64,000 nt of DNA from Candidatus Latescibacterota bacterium (GCA_022824945.1 JAJDYX010000003.1:181478-245477), one strand, 5' to 3'; counted from the stretch's first letter, positions 8,434 to 18,329 are shown. The notes: generated from the letters alone by a model not told the origin. A program made the numbers and translations.

Positions 8434-8922
8434 TTAGACCCTGAAATCAAGGACAACGCGCTCCCGGTATTCTTCCAACGCGCGATAGCGAATACCCGCA
8501 CTGTCAAACATGCGGTAAGTGGCTTTTACAGAATCGGAATTTGGATATTTATTCGCCAGATATATCACTTCGCGAATGCCCGACTGAATAATCACTTTTG
8601 CACATTCATTGCACGGAAATAAGGTGACGTAAAGCGTGCATTCATGCAAGTCAGCACTGATTTTGTTCAAAATTGCATTTAATTCTGCATGGCAGATATA
8701 AGGATATTTTGTATCGAGAAAGTCGCCTTCTCTGCCCCAGGGAAACTCATCGTCCGAACATCCAATGGGCAATCCGTTGTAACCAATGCCCACGATTTTC
8801 TTTTTTTCATTGATAATACACGCGCCCACCTGTGTATTGGGGTCTTTGCTTCGGTGTGCCGATAGCAGGGCCACGCCCATAAAATACTCATCCCAGGATA
8901 AATAATCTACGCGTTTTTGCAT
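8434..8922 (-). CDS. dCMP/cytidine deaminase family protein
   Basis: 162-residue zinc deaminase. The zinc site is complete: HAELNAI and PCNECAK. The start [24 protein letters not shown] and GYNGLPIG are typical of deoxycytidylate deaminases, which turn dCMP into dUMP for thymidylate synthesis. Of two adjacent ATGs, 8922 has the better spacing from AGAAAGG. It lies between a dehydrogenase and the GGDEF gene in one leftward series. Confidence 0.9.
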   Translation of the reverse strand: MQKRVDYLSWDEYFMGVALLSAHRSKDPNTQVGACIINEKKKIVGIGYNGLPIGCSDDEFPWGREGDFLDTKYPYICHAELNAILNKISADLHECTLYVTLFPCNECAKVIIQSGIREVIYLANKYPNSDSVKATYRMFDSAGIRYRALEEYRERVVLDFRV

Positions 8923-8932
8923 CATATCCTTT

Positions 8933-9922
8933 CTATGCCAGCCGGTCCAGCATTTCTCGTTTGACTTGAAACAATTGCGCTTCGTCTGCAAAAAATCGGC
9001 GCAATTCTTCGACTACCAGCGCGCCAATGCGATAGGATTGTAGCCCGGCGCAATGCGGTGTTAAGACCACGTTGGGCAAACGGCGCAGCGGGCTGTCCAT
9101 AGCAGGCGGTTCGGGGTCGGTTACGTCTAAGAAGGCGGAGAATCGCCCTTTTTGCAATTCTGCGATTAGCGCGGCTTCGTCGATATTTGCACCGCGCGAT
9201 GTATTGATAAATACGCAGTCGTCGCGCATGAGTTTGAAATGCGTCTCATTCCAGAGGTGATATGTCGCGTCCAATTTGGGTGCGTGAACGGTTACCACTT
9301 CTGCCTCGCGCGCTATTGTCTCCAGGTCCGCGACTTCTGCGCCAAATTCCTCTGCTCGCTCTGGCGAGACAAAGGGGTCGTAGAGCAATGTGCGCGTCTG
9401 ATAAGGTTGCAACAACCGCATCACGCGCTGCCCGACCTGGCTGGCGCTGATGACGCCGATTGTGCGCCGATATAGCGAGCGGGATTCGGTCTTGCCCGGT
9501 TTTTTTTCGCCTTCTCGCATGGCGCGTGATAGGGTAAATACCCGGCGCAATCCCATGGTCATGAATCCCATGGTCATTTCCGCGACATCATCGGCTATGG
9601 CGGGCGCGGCACTTGTTACCACAATATCTTTTTCCCAGGCTTCATCGCAGATTTTTCCCTTTACAGTGCCCGCGCCATAAGCCCAAATTTTTAGCGTTGG
9701 CACGCCTTCCAGAATGGCGGGTGTCAAATCTCCCGAGTTCCAACTCGTCATTGCCCCGTCCATTCCGTTTAGAAATTCAGCCGCTTCACCATCTACGATA
9801 TCGCGGTCTTCGTCGTTGATTGTCACATTTGCAAAACTTTCCAATTTCTCTAAATCTCGGTCGCTCAATATTCTTTCTCTGAGCGATTTCCGAATTACAA
9901 TACCGACTTTTGGTTTGCTCAC
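8933..9922 (-). CDS. D-isomer-specific 2-hydroxyacid dehydrogenase family protein
   Basis: 329 residues if it starts at the GTG at 9922, which has AAAGGAG seven bases upstream; an in-frame ATG at 9952 is the alternative. The substrate domain, NAD domain and catalytic Arg (NTSRGANID), Glu (DPEPP) and His (TPHCAG) are all recognisable. The dinucleotide loop reads [10 protein letters not shown] instead of the usual GxGxxG, so cofactor binding may differ. It follows a second dehydrogenase of the same superfamily; the substrate is unknown. Confidence 0.82.
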   Translation of the reverse strand: MSKPKVGIVIRKSLRERILSDRDLEKLESFANVTINDEDRDIVDGEAAEFLNGMDGAMTSWNSGDLTPAILEGVPTLKIWAYGAGTVKGKICDEAWEKDIVVTSAAPAIADDVAEMTMGFMTMGLRRVFTLSRAMREGEKKPGKTESRSLYRRTIGVISASQVGQRVMRLLQPYQTRTLLYDPFVSPERAEEFGAEVADLETIAREAEVVTVHAPKLDATYHLWNETHFKLMRDDCVFINTSRGANIDEAALIAELQKGRFSAFLDVTDPEPPAMDSPLRRLPNVVLTPHCAGLQSYRIGALVVEELRRFFADEAQLFQVKREMLDRLA

Positions 9923-9938
9923 ACTGACACTCCTTTGG

Positions 9939-10907
9939 TTACTGATTCTCATATTTTGGATTGACCAGATGCACGGGTGCTTTTCCCGTCAGGACTCGCC
10001 GCGCTTCCCAGGCGGCTTTTTTTTGCAATTCAATGATCGATTCTTCAGAATAAAAAGCAGAATGCGGGCTGTGAATTACCCGATCTGTGTGGATTAAACG
10101 ATCCCCTGCTTCGGGCGGTTCCTGGCATCGCACATCGAGGGCAGCACCCGCAAGGGTGTTATTTTTTAGTGCTGTGAGTAGTGCTGCTTCATCGATAATA
10201 TCGCCCCGCGATGTGTTGATCAAACACGCTGTTGGCTTCATTTTTGCGAGGTTGTCGGCATTGATCAGGCTTCGCGTTTCATCGGTAGATGGGCAGTGGA
10301 GCGATACAAAATCCGATGTGCGAAGCAGGGTGTCCAAATCCGCAGCTTCGACGCCACAGGCACGCGCTTGTTCTTGTGTTAAAGACCGCGAGTAGGCCAA
10401 TACATGTAGCCCAAAAGCCCGTGCGCGGGGAACGACTTCACGCGCAATTTGTCCAAAGCCGATCAAGCCGAGTACCTGTCCCGTTAAACGCCGCAAGGGC
10501 AAGCCGGCCTGAATATCCCAGGTGCCGTCGCGGATTAGCCGATCGAAGTGTGCGACTTTGTGCGAAAGCCCCAGTAGCAGGGCCATGGTCTGTTCGGCTA
10601 CGTCGATAAAACAATAGTCGGGTACATTGGCTACGGGGATACCTCGTTCTGTTGCATACGCTACATCGATATTGTCCAACCCCACGCCGTACCGCACGAT
10701 GACTTTCAACTCGGGCAATGCAGATGCGATGACCGCGCGCGTTGTTTGCGCCCAGCATGTCATAATGCCCTGACATCCCTGCGCCAGACGGACGAGTGTT
10801 TCTTCTTCGCCATCGGGTGCGGGAATGAGTTCGGCACCGATTTCACTCAGGACACTTTTTTCGACGTCCAGATTTGCCCAGGCATAATCTGTCACCAGAA
10901 TTTTCAT
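9939..10907 (-). CDS. D-2-hydroxyacid dehydrogenase (SerA/CtBP-like)
   Basis: 322 residues with an intact Rossmann loop (GLIGFGQIAREV), catalytic Arg in NTSRGDIIDE, Glu in CQEPP and His in SPHSAF, closest to the phosphoglycerate-dehydrogenase/C-terminal-binding-protein branch. The ATG at 10907 has GGAGAAAAGG upstream and overlaps the stop of the M20 peptidase gene as ATGA, which indicates translational coupling. It likely oxidises or reduces a D-2-hydroxy acid; the substrate is unknown. Confidence 0.88.
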   Translation of the reverse strand: MKILVTDYAWANLDVEKSVLSEIGAELIPAPDGEEETLVRLAQGCQGIMTCWAQTTRAVIASALPELKVIVRYGVGLDNIDVAYATERGIPVANVPDYCFIDVAEQTMALLLGLSHKVAHFDRLIRDGTWDIQAGLPLRRLTGQVLGLIGFGQIAREVVPRARAFGLHVLAYSRSLTQEQARACGVEAADLDTLLRTSDFVSLHCPSTDETRSLINADNLAKMKPTACLINTSRGDIIDEAALLTALKNNTLAGAALDVRCQEPPEAGDRLIHTDRVIHSPHSAFYSEESIIELQKKAAWEARRVLTGKAPVHLVNPKYENQ

Positions 10908-12265
10908 GCCTTTTCTCCGGTTGAAGATCCGCAAAATCGCGTGACAATATCGTATAAAATGCGCGTTGCAAAGACGAGATTTTCGACTGAGGTGCGTTCG
11001 TTATGACCGTGTATCAAATTCATTTCTTTTTCTTCCCGCACTTGCCGATGGGGCATAAATCCGTAAACCTGTACGTGGGGCCAGCGCGGACAAATATGCT
11101 TGGCATCTGTGCCCCCACTCATCAGCGCGGGGACTACGGTGGCGTCTGGGTCTCGTTCTGCCATGACCTGGACGATGGTTTCGTATAGGGGCGAATTTGT
11201 ACTCGCCTCTAAGGGGGGGCTGTATTGATCTACGATGAGGTCAATCTCGTCTCCAATCGAGGATCGGATTTCGGCTTCAAAGCTCTTATCTGTCTGACCA
11301 GGGGCGAGCCGACCGTCAATCCGCGCAGTTGCTTCGGCGGGTATGACATTGATTTTACTGCCTGCTTCGAGGATTGTTGGTGAGACCGTGTTGTGCAATA
11401 GGGCACGCAGTGAGGCGATCATATCTGGCGCGAGGGGCAATTTTTGCAATGCGTTTTCGCTGTCTGTCTCATCGAGTACGCGGCGCAACTGTTGTGCGGT
11501 CTCATCGTCCTGTGTCGCTGCAATGCCTTCTAAAAACGCGCGCAGTGTTTTAGAGGGGTGCATTGGAAGTTTTGCCTGTCCCAAAGCAGCTATGGCGCGG
11601 CTGAGTTTGACGACGGCATTGTCGCGGTGCGGACGGGAGCCGTGTCCTGGGCGTCCTTTTGCTTGCAGGCGAAAGCGAAAAATGCCTTTCTGTCCCGTTT
11701 GACACGTATAAAAGTGTTTTCCATTTACATAAAAATCGCCGCCTCCGCCTTCTGTCAACACGTATTTTGCATCGACTTGTTCGGGATGGTGATCGATGAG
11801 CCAACCGATGCCGTGGTTTCCTTTGCCCGCTTCTTCATCTGCGGTTGCCGCGTAGATTACGTCGCGGTTTAGTGTCATACCCTGCCGTTTTAAGAGCATG
11901 AAGACCATGAGTTCTGCCGCGACCATGTTTTTCATGTCCAGGGCGCCGCGTCCCCAGATATAGCCGTTGTGCAATTCCCCGCCAAAGGGATCGCGCGACC
12001 ATTTATCGGGTTCTACGGCGACGACGTCTGTATGTCCCAATAGCATGAGCGCGGGCGCGTTTCCACCTTTTAAGCGCGCTGTGACATTTCCGCGTCCTGG
12101 TTCTGATTCTGTGATCACAGGATCAATGCCCTCGCGTTTCAATACATCGGCAATATAATTTGCACACAGGATTTCATTGCCCGGAGGATTGGTCGTGTTA
12201 CACCGAATCAGGTGCTGTAAGAAATTCGTTACTTCTTTTTCGATGTGGTGCCAGTTTATGGTCAT
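10904..12265 (-). CDS. M20-family metallopeptidase (ArgE/DapE/ACY1)
   Basis: 453 residues. All five di-zinc ligand motifs are present: LGHTDVV, GRGALDMKN, DEEAG, EGG and HGHNERT, and the lid domain is inserted around PGHGSRPH. Such enzymes hydrolyse N-acyl amino acids or dipeptides in the cytosol. No signal peptide is seen. It is coupled to the downstream dehydrogenase through an ATGA overlap. The start is directly preceded by a copy of the AATCCGC-type repeat. Confidence 0.9.
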   Translation of the reverse strand: MTINWHHIEKEVTNFLQHLIRCNTTNPPGNEILCANYIADVLKREGIDPVITESEPGRGNVTARLKGGNAPALMLLGHTDVVAVEPDKWSRDPFGGELHNGYIWGRGALDMKNMVAAELMVFMLLKRQGMTLNRDVIYAATADEEAGKGNHGIGWLIDHHPEQVDAKYVLTEGGGGDFYVNGKHFYTCQTGQKGIFRFRLQAKGRPGHGSRPHRDNAVVKLSRAIAALGQAKLPMHPSKTLRAFLEGIAATQDDETAQQLRRVLDETDSENALQKLPLAPDMIASLRALLHNTVSPTILEAGSKINVIPAEATARIDGRLAPGQTDKSFEAEIRSSIGDEIDLIVDQYSPPLEASTNSPLYETIVQVMAERDPDATVVPALMSGGTDAKHICPRWPHVQVYGFMPHRQVREEKEMNLIHGHNERTSVENLVFATRILYDIVTRFCGSSTGEKA

Positions 12266-12270
12266 TGTTT

Positions 12271-12309
12271 GATCACAGATTAAGCGGATTAAAGGATTGC
12301 ACGGATTAT
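12271..12309 (-). repeat. AATCCGC-type leader repeat, copy 1
   Basis: Read on the minus strand this stretch contains CAATCCTTTAATCCGCTTAA and ends GTGATC five bases before the M20 peptidase start codon. Over 37 positions it matches 37256-37292 (plus strand) with about six differences. It therefore belongs to a dispersed family found directly ahead of genes in this window. Confidence 0.6.
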
Positions 12310-12347
12310 GTCACACTGCCAAGACAACGGGGTACAATGAGTCGTTC

Positions 12348-13784
12348 TCAGGCCAGTTCATCTATGGTCCAGTTCGCGAGGGGGGTAAATTGAAGGGTGT
12401 CTAATTCAAAGCCATAACCAAATGGTGCTTCGACGACGCTTTCTACGTTGAGCGAGCCTTCGCGTACATTGAGAATGGGAAAGCCCCGCGTATGCTGGCG
12501 ATAAAGGGTGCTGTGATGTGCGAGTACTTGTTTTTGAATGGCTTCGGGATACATGTCCAGGCCCGCAAAATAGTGATGTCCGTTGCGTTCCGAGTGATCT
12601 ACGCCCAGTACTGCCAGTACCGCGAGGTCCTGTAACAAAGCTACGGGACCGACATTGGCGAGGTCTTCACTGCTTAAGACATAAGTTCCCGAGGGGTCGC
12701 GCTGTTGACGATGGGCTATTAAGCACGCATTGGCAATGCCTTTGAAAATGCCTTTACAATTTTTGTGGCTCGTGCCCACGTAACCGCAATCCAATGCCTG
12801 CGTTGCGCTGTTGAGCGCGCCGTCGGATTCGTCGATGATCATCGGGGGGCGATCGGTCCAATCTGTCAGTACGGATTTGACGGTTGTGCTGAGGGCCATG
12901 TCGCGATGAAGCGGTTGCTCGACAAAGATCAGTCCTCCCATAAAAGACGAGAGTACGGTGTCGCCTTGAATAGTATTCCAGAGTTTTCTGAAGGGTTCGA
13001 CCTCTGTGTACTGTTCGTTGCCATCGAGTGTGAAGGCGCATTGATCGGGCATCAGGTCCGCGATTTGCCGGAGGCGAGCAAGGTCCTGTTCTGCATCGCC
13101 GCATAGCTTAATTTTTAGATGTGTCAACTGATAGGCTTCGATATTCTCGGACAATGACTGGGGCAAGCCGTCATCTACGCGATCTTCGTCTGCGATGTCT
13201 TTATTAGTCAATGGATCGGCAAGGCCCACGGTGTGCCGCACGGTAATTGATCGCCGTGCCGCATGTGGTAAGAGGTCGCCGGGTTCGTTGCCGCGCAATT
13301 CGCTGTGGATATCTGCAAGGCGAATGCCCAATGTATTTTCTGTTACAGCCTGTGCAAATGTCACGTCTTTTGCACGACAAAAGGCATCAATCACTGCGCG
13401 TTCGATCATGCTGACGCCGAATGACCATAAGAGAGGCGGATAGGCCGTTGTTGTGGCCCATGTGCGCTGTTTGGCATAAATCGTCTGCCAGAGATCGAAT
13501 ACCGAATTTTCTGCATCGCTGTGCAGGGCGATATCACAGGCATTTTGAATAACGGTGAGCATTTCATCCAGATCAGATTCAAATGGCGCGTCTGGATTTT
13601 TGGTGAACCACTTTGGTGGCAATCCCTCTGCAGCCAATCCAATTTCTGTTTTGCCATCGACTTTGACCCGCGCTCGCACAAATAAATGGGGCAATGCCAC
13701 GAGCGATGCAATTCCGTACTTAAACGGAAATCGCGTGTGCATGTTCAAGACATTGAGGTCGATTTTCTCTACTGATATACTCAT
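12348..13784 (-). CDS. Enolase-superfamily (mandelate racemase / muconate-lactonizing-like) enzyme
   Basis: 478 residues with an N-terminal capping domain and a modified TIM barrel. A KxK motif (LKIKLCGD), metal-ligand positions DGNEQY, EQPL and IDESDG, and a later Lys-rich SHKNCKGIFK are visible. Such enzymes abstract the proton alpha to a carboxylate to racemise or dehydrate sugar acids. It is longer than typical MR/MLE proteins (about 370-400). Its ATG overlaps the stop of the upstream membrane-protein gene as ATGA. The exact substrate cannot be read from the sequence. Confidence 0.8.
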   Translation of the reverse strand: MSISVEKIDLNVLNMHTRFPFKYGIASLVALPHLFVRARVKVDGKTEIGLAAEGLPPKWFTKNPDAPFESDLDEMLTVIQNACDIALHSDAENSVFDLWQTIYAKQRTWATTTAYPPLLWSFGVSMIERAVIDAFCRAKDVTFAQAVTENTLGIRLADIHSELRGNEPGDLLPHAARRSITVRHTVGLADPLTNKDIADEDRVDDGLPQSLSENIEAYQLTHLKIKLCGDAEQDLARLRQIADLMPDQCAFTLDGNEQYTEVEPFRKLWNTIQGDTVLSSFMGGLIFVEQPLHRDMALSTTVKSVLTDWTDRPPMIIDESDGALNSATQALDCGYVGTSHKNCKGIFKGIANACLIAHRQQRDPSGTYVLSSEDLANVGPVALLQDLAVLAVLGVDHSERNGHHYFAGLDMYPEAIQKQVLAHHSTLYRQHTRGFPILNVREGSLNVESVVEAPFGYGFELDTLQFTPLANWTIDELA

Positions 13785-15004
13785 TGAGATGATTCCTTGT
13801 TAAATACTGTGTTCCAGTCGATGCGGCCGGTGAATTGCATGGCGGCGAACAGGGTCGTAATGCACAAGAGGGTGACGGCCAGTCCGGTATATCCGGGAAA
13901 GAAAAAGGTGTAGGAAAATAGCACGAGATAGACAAATTGCCCCAGGCCAATTTCGACAAAAGCCAGACGCGTGCCCAGGACCAGCCTCATGTACGAGGTG
14001 ACGAGGACAATGGAGACCGCCGAAGATAGGACGAAGGCGTAGTGGATGATCAGGTGGTCAACCAGATAAGCCAGCAGCAGGTGAAAACTGAAGAAGGCGG
14101 CACCGATAAAGAAATAGTGCATGGGGTGCAGGTCGAGTCCGCGCACAATGGAAAAGATAAAGAGCAAAAAGAAAAAAAGAAAGAGGGAGATGGGGGCGGC
14201 GGCAACGACTTTGCCGACCCAGGGGCCGGGATTGAGACGGGCTGGGAGGATCATGCCCAGGTCAATACCGGTGAGGAGATGGTTGTATTTCCACGTCAGG
14301 GTCCAGGCGTTTCCATCGCGGGCCCTCGAGGTGGGAGACATGCTGTCTGGGGGAAAGTCAATGGCGGCGAAGTCCGTGTGCATCACCAGTTCAAAGTCCG
14401 ATACCTGGTTGACGTGGTCCCCAAAACTGTACCGCCATTGGTCCAGGCCCTGGGAGTGATAGGAGAGGTCAATGGAGAGTTCCTGTCCAGGTGATAGATC
14501 GATGGGTTGGATTAAATGACCGTTGCGGATTGGGAGTTCGGCAATGGATTGGCCGTCAACGGTTAAGGTGAAGTCGTCGTACACTGCCTGCGGGGCGGGT
14601 AGTTCCAGGTCGAAGGACAGGTGCCGGTTTTGGTCGGTGGGATTGATCAGGGTGTAAGAGGCTGCGAATTGCACCTGGTAGGTGGAATACCACAGCAAGC
14701 CTTTGCGCCGGTGCTCCAGAGACAGGTCAACTTCAATGCGACTGGCTTTGAGATTTAAGAAATGTTTCTCATCTACTGTGCGTGAGACAGATTCGCCGTC
14801 GATGGTTTCGATGTGGGTGACGCGCTCCAGCCAGTAGATTTGCGGTGCTCGCTGGGTCTGCGCTGTGCCCCAGAGTTGCCCCACAGCACTTTTGAGCTTG
14901 TCATCCTGTTCCTCTGTGCGTATGTGGACGGTGGCACTCAGAATAATCCAGCCTACTGCGATGCAGAAATAGATGATGCCAATGGCGATAATGCGTTTGA
15001 CCAT
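13781..15004 (-). CDS. CreD-like inner-membrane protein
   Basis: 407 residues. An N-terminal transmembrane helix (about 4-26) is followed by a roughly 230-residue extracytoplasmic beta-rich domain and a cluster of about six C-terminal helices (about 265-395) with YTFFFPGYTGLAVTLL. This topology and the C-terminal motifs resemble CreD/Cet inner-membrane proteins linked to envelope stress or colicin tolerance. The large periplasmic domain is divergent, so the family call is moderate. It is translationally coupled to the enolase-superfamily gene. Confidence 0.65.
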   Translation of the reverse strand: MVKRIIAIGIIYFCIAVGWIILSATVHIRTEEQDDKLKSAVGQLWGTAQTQRAPQIYWLERVTHIETIDGESVSRTVDEKHFLNLKASRIEVDLSLEHRRKGLLWYSTYQVQFAASYTLINPTDQNRHLSFDLELPAPQAVYDDFTLTVDGQSIAELPIRNGHLIQPIDLSPGQELSIDLSYHSQGLDQWRYSFGDHVNQVSDFELVMHTDFAAIDFPPDSMSPTSRARDGNAWTLTWKYNHLLTGIDLGMILPARLNPGPWVGKVVAAAPISLFLFFFLLFIFSIVRGLDLHPMHYFFIGAAFFSFHLLLAYLVDHLIIHYAFVLSSAVSIVLVTSYMRLVLGTRLAFVEIGLGQFVYLVLFSYTFFFPGYTGLAVTLLCITTLFAAMQFTGRIDWNTVFNKESSQ

Positions 15005-15113
15005 GAAATTTCTCCCTTGTGAAAGTGTCGTAAATTTCTTCTGTCTGTCCTATTTTTACACGCTATTCGCCAGGGCGTTCTTTTGAATTTAATTTTTTTA
15101 TTCTGATAACTCC

Positions 15114-15482
15114 TTATAGTGCTCGTCCGATTACAATGCCGATCCAGCATCCCGCGATGCAGAGGGTGACACTTAAGAGGATGTTCATCAATGCGAGTAC
15201 AGGGTGACTCGTTTCGAGGAGGTGGAGGGTTTCGATGGAAAAGGTCGAAAAAGTTGTGAATGCGCCCAGGAGACCTATTAGCAGGCCATCGCGCCAGGGC
15301 ATGTCCATATATTCAGACAGGCATACGTAGAGCAGGCCCATGAGGATCGATCCGGTGACGTTGACCGTGAGCGTACCATAGGGGAAGCCGCGTCCGAATA
15401 GGATGTGTATGCTTATGGACATCCCGTAGCGCAATAAGGCTCCCAGGGCACCTCCACCAGCTATGAATAGTAGTTGCGCCAC
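15114..15482 (-). CDS. crcB: Fluoride ion channel Fluc/CrcB
   Basis: 122-residue four-helix protein. GGGALGALLRYGMS at the N-terminus, NVTGSILMG in helix 2 and GAFTTFSTFS in helix 3 (the fluoride-path Phe/Thr/Ser box) are diagnostic of dual-topology CrcB/Fluc channels that export F-. It starts one base after the stop of the upstream membrane-protein gene. No fluoride riboswitch was recognised upstream. Confidence 0.95.
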   Translation of the reverse strand: MAQLLFIAGGGALGALLRYGMSISIHILFGRGFPYGTLTVNVTGSILMGLLYVCLSEYMDMPWRDGLLIGLLGAFTTFSTFSIETLHLLETSHPVLALMNILLSVTLCIAGCWIGIVIGRAL

Positions 15483-15483
15483 T

Positions 15484-15909
15484 TTACTCGTCGTTGGCTC
15501 GTAGCAGAGATATGCCCATCGCGCCTAAAAGCAGAGGCAAGCTGGCATCAATGAGTATCCACACGAGAGATACGGTTTCTGCCCCTATTGCTTTAAAATC
15601 TTCACTGTGGAGGTTGAAAAAGTTCCAGAAAAACAAAATGCCGACGAATAATAAACCGTAGAACTGGATGTTGGCGGCGAGGTATTCGCGGGTGATTGCG
15701 TCGCCGCCTTCAACGCTTTTCTTGCGAATGTATCCGAATATCAGACCCAGTATAATTGCCAAGACCATCAACGGATTAAAGATGGAGTTCCAATACGGGC
15801 TGTATGGTTGCCCGTCGATGGAGGTGTGATAGAGCGGTTCGACGACGGTGTGGATGGCAACCGCTACCCCTACAATAGTGAGAATTGCACCGACTATTTG
15901 TTTGAGCAT
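15484..15909 (-). CDS. Uncharacterised four-helix membrane protein
   Basis: 141 residues with four predicted transmembrane segments (about 5-22, 46-65, 84-101, 115-134) and a short luminal loop containing YSPYWNSIFNPLM. GGGAAGGAG precedes the ATG. It is immediately upstream of crcB and probably co-transcribed. No family is recognised and no function is proposed. Confidence 0.7.
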   Translation of the reverse strand: MLKQIVGAILTIVGVAVAIHTVVEPLYHTSIDGQPYSPYWNSIFNPLMVLAIILGLIFGYIRKKSVEGGDAITREYLAANIQFYGLLFVGILFFWNFFNLHSEDFKAIGAETVSLVWILIDASLPLLLGAMGISLLRANDE

Positions 15910-16000
15910 GGTAAACTCCTTCCCGTTTTAAGGATGGTTGTTTGTCAGATCTGGCTTGACCCATAGAATCTCAAAAAAACCAGAATCCAACGCTTTCTTT

Positions 16001-16040
16001 TTTGCATGATGCCAAAGTTTTGCTCGGTTGGCAATGCAAA
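16001..16040. promoter_or_regulatory. Imperfect inverted repeat upstream of membrane-protein/crcB genes
   Basis: Outer arms TTTGCA (16001-16006) and TGCAAA (16035-16040) and inner arms GCCAA (16011-16015) and TTGGC (16028-16032) can form a two-part hairpin in the leader of the 15484-15909 gene. No poly-T run follows, so it is not a terminator; it may be a regulatory RNA hairpin or operator. It matches no riboswitch family I know. Confidence 0.35.
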
Positions 16041-16063
16041 GTTTGCGTCCTACTGCGCCTTAT

Positions 16064-16095
16064 CTTCACCCTTCACCCTTCACCCTTCATCCTTT
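16064..16095. repeat. CTTCACC heptamer tandem repeat
   Basis: Four near-perfect tandem units of CTTCACC/CTTCATC lie directly after the aldo/keto reductase stop codon and overlap its last base pairs. The complementary form (GAAGGGT, GAAGTGT units) recurs at 31369-31410 at the end of nagB, so this is a dispersed short-tandem family. Confidence 0.7.
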
Positions 16096-16966
16096 ACACT
16101 TCCGGTATCGCCAGTGCGGGAAGCGGTTGGGGCGGTCGCTGTGCGGCGATGGCGGCGGCCTGTTCGTCAGAGGTGAGGGGGACGAATCGCTCGGCGGCAC
16201 TGAGAACTTTTGGCAGTAAGCTGATTTCACCACAGGTGGGGGCAGTGTGTACAGGCTGTGATAGGACCCACCATAGGGACCGGTCAATGGCTTCTTGTTC
16301 CCGGTGCGGGTCGTACCAGGTGTGGCAGTCTTTTGAATTTTCACCCCAGCCACCGCGTGCGATCATTTTGATTGTTTGGATGCCGATGTCGCGCGCATTT
16401 GCCTCGGCGAGTAGTGCTTCGGCGTCCCGGCGATAGTTCGCGTCTCGCATGCTTGCCGGGTTTAGGGGGAACATTACGGTGTCGAAGTCGAAGCGTTTCA
16501 GGCTTTCCAGGATGGTACTCGGTACCTGCGGCCCGTGTCCGGTGATGCCCAGCCATTGGGTCAATCCCTGTTCGCGCATTTCTATCAGGGTTTCGAGTGC
16601 GCCGCCCGGTGCGGTGGCTTTGTCCAGTTCGGAGATATTGCCGACTGAGTGGAGTTGGAACAGGTCAAAGTTTTCGACGTTTAGTCGTTTCATCATTTGT
16701 TCCACATCCCGCCACGCGTCGTCGCGCGTGCGACCAGTTGTTTTTGCGCCGAGGAATACGTCGTCCCGTATGTCGGGCATCCACGGAGCCACGCGTTCCA
16801 TCGCGTGTCCATAACTCGGCGCTATGTCGATGTGGTTTACGCCGTGGTCAAGGACGAGTTGTATGGCGCGGTCCGCTTCGTCCTGATCCACATATCCCAC
16901 CGAGAATGCGCCAAAGGTCGCTACTGTGCTTTGATGCCCGGTACGTCCAAGGATTCGTTTTTGCAT
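16094..16966 (-). CDS. Aldo/keto reductase
   Basis: 290 residues, NAD(P)H-dependent (alpha/beta)8 oxidoreductase. The start MQKRILGRTGHQS, the catalytic-Tyr segment HIDIAPSYGHAMER, the Lys in GAKTTGR and QLHSVGN are the family landmarks. The C-terminal part is shorter and more divergent than in typical members (about 320). It is the last gene of the leftward glycan cluster; the substrate is unknown. Confidence 0.87.
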   Translation of the reverse strand: MQKRILGRTGHQSTVATFGAFSVGYVDQDEADRAIQLVLDHGVNHIDIAPSYGHAMERVAPWMPDIRDDVFLGAKTTGRTRDDAWRDVEQMMKRLNVENFDLFQLHSVGNISELDKATAPGGALETLIEMREQGLTQWLGITGHGPQVPSTILESLKRFDFDTVMFPLNPASMRDANYRRDAEALLAEANARDIGIQTIKMIARGGWGENSKDCHTWYDPHREQEAIDRSLWWVLSQPVHTAPTCGEISLLPKVLSAAERFVPLTSDEQAAAIAAQRPPQPLPALAIPEV

Positions 16967-16990
16967 GTATTATCCTTTTTCTTTTTACGG

Positions 16991-18316
16991 TTAATTTCCT
17001 TCAAGCTCGGCCGCGAGTTGCGCCAACCACGCATCCACGTCCGAGGGAATATCCAGCGGTCTTCTGACCATATTAATCTGCGGATATCCGCCCACCTCCT
17101 GCTGGCTATCTATCATCCGACCCTCGCGATCGAGAAACTCGCGTATAATCCTCTGATCTGTCTCATCGCGGTCTTTCGGACGCGCACCCGCGCTTTGTAC
17201 CACATGTTCCACTACTGCTGATGCAGGCAATGGTGTGATGTTACCCCAGATGGGTTTCTCTTCCAAAATGCGGATATTGCCCGAGGTCAAAGGCACATTA
17301 GTTCCTGTTCTATCCAGCGCGATATTATCTTCGAGATACGCATCGCCCTTTGAGGATACCAGTGCCAGTCCTGACCGCGTATTGCTACCGTGAATCATTA
17401 CATTGCCCATCACGCTCACGCGCGCATTTTGTGGAACGAGATTGGTATCGCTAAATTCGGCATCTGAAAAACTCAGTTGAATCGCCCGCGCACCCGGGTT
17501 GTAGATCAAATTGTTTACGATCACCCCGGTTGTAAATGCCTTGAAATACGGGTTGCGATTTGCATTGTGGGCATACAAATTGCCGATGATGGCGATTTCT
17601 CGGCAGAAGTCGTGAATCAGCGATCCCATGGAGTGGGGACCTTTGCTGTGCGATGCATCATTCAAGCATTCGGCGATGATGCAATTGACAAATGCGATGC
17701 GCCGAGAAGTCGCATCTGGTCCCTCGGTATTTGGGCCAGATGCGCTCAAATTTTCATCCACTGCCCATGAAATCGAACAATGGTCAATCAACACATTGTA
17801 CGCATCACTACCCGCTGTGGAGATGCCATCTGGCTCCCACCCGCTTCTTTTTGCTTCGCCCGCATCGCCTGGGCGCACCCGAATATGCTGTAAAATTACA
17901 TCGTGTGTCTGTATGAAAATGGCACCGCGAATGATCGTAATGCCCGGACTCGGCGCGGTTTGTCCCGCCACAGTTACAAATGGCTCGCGAATGTTCAACC
18001 GGGTTTTGTTCAGATCAATGACCCCACCTACTTCAAATACCACAATACGGGATCCTTGTGCAGATAGTGCCGCATCCAGTGATCCCTGTCCACTCGCCAA
18101 CAGATTTGTCACCCGAATGACCCTGCCCCCGCGCCCACCAGGCGTGTTCATACCGAAATCGCTGGTCTGATTTTCCGTAATGTCAAAGCGGTGTGCATCC
18201 AGACCGCTGTCTGTGGAATTATCTTCGTCCTCTGGATCTGTGGGTTTGTCACCGCCACACGCAATAAGCGCGACAAATGCACACAGGACGATTTTTTGAA
18301 TTATGTGCCAGGTCAT
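16991..18316 (-). CDS. Pectate-lyase-like (right-handed beta-helix) lipoprotein
   Basis: 441 residues from the ATG at 18316, which lies 14 bases after the preceding gene's stop with GAGGGAAAGAG upstream. A lipoprotein signal (VLCAFVALIAC, Cys about residue 21) is followed by an acidic linker and a parallel beta-helix of the PL1 type: GGRGGRVIRVTNL, TVAGQTAPSPGITI and several NCIIAEC / NLIYNPG coils. It should be anchored outside the inner membrane and bind or cleave uronic-acid-containing polysaccharide. The catalytic residues cannot be confirmed by eye. Confidence 0.82.
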   Translation of the reverse strand: MTWHIIQKIVLCAFVALIACGGDKPTDPEDEDNSTDSGLDAHRFDITENQTSDFGMNTPGGRGGRVIRVTNLLASGQGSLDAALSAQGSRIVVFEVGGVIDLNKTRLNIREPFVTVAGQTAPSPGITIIRGAIFIQTHDVILQHIRVRPGDAGEAKRSGWEPDGISTAGSDAYNVLIDHCSISWAVDENLSASGPNTEGPDATSRRIAFVNCIIAECLNDASHSKGPHSMGSLIHDFCREIAIIGNLYAHNANRNPYFKAFTTGVIVNNLIYNPGARAIQLSFSDAEFSDTNLVPQNARVSVMGNVMIHGSNTRSGLALVSSKGDAYLEDNIALDRTGTNVPLTSGNIRILEEKPIWGNITPLPASAVVEHVVQSAGARPKDRDETDQRIIREFLDREGRMIDSQQEVGGYPQINMVRRPLDIPSDVDAWLAQLAAELEGN

Positions 18317-18329
18317 AAAGCTCTTTCCC

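Noticed and set aside
15910..16093. Fluoride or c-di-GMP riboswitch upstream of the crcB operon
   Set aside because: GGACGCAAA resembles part of a GEMM aptamer, but the rest of that aptamer and the fluoride aptamer core are missing.
16064..16095. CRISPR array
   Set aside because: The units are contiguous 7-mers without spacers, and no cas gene is present.
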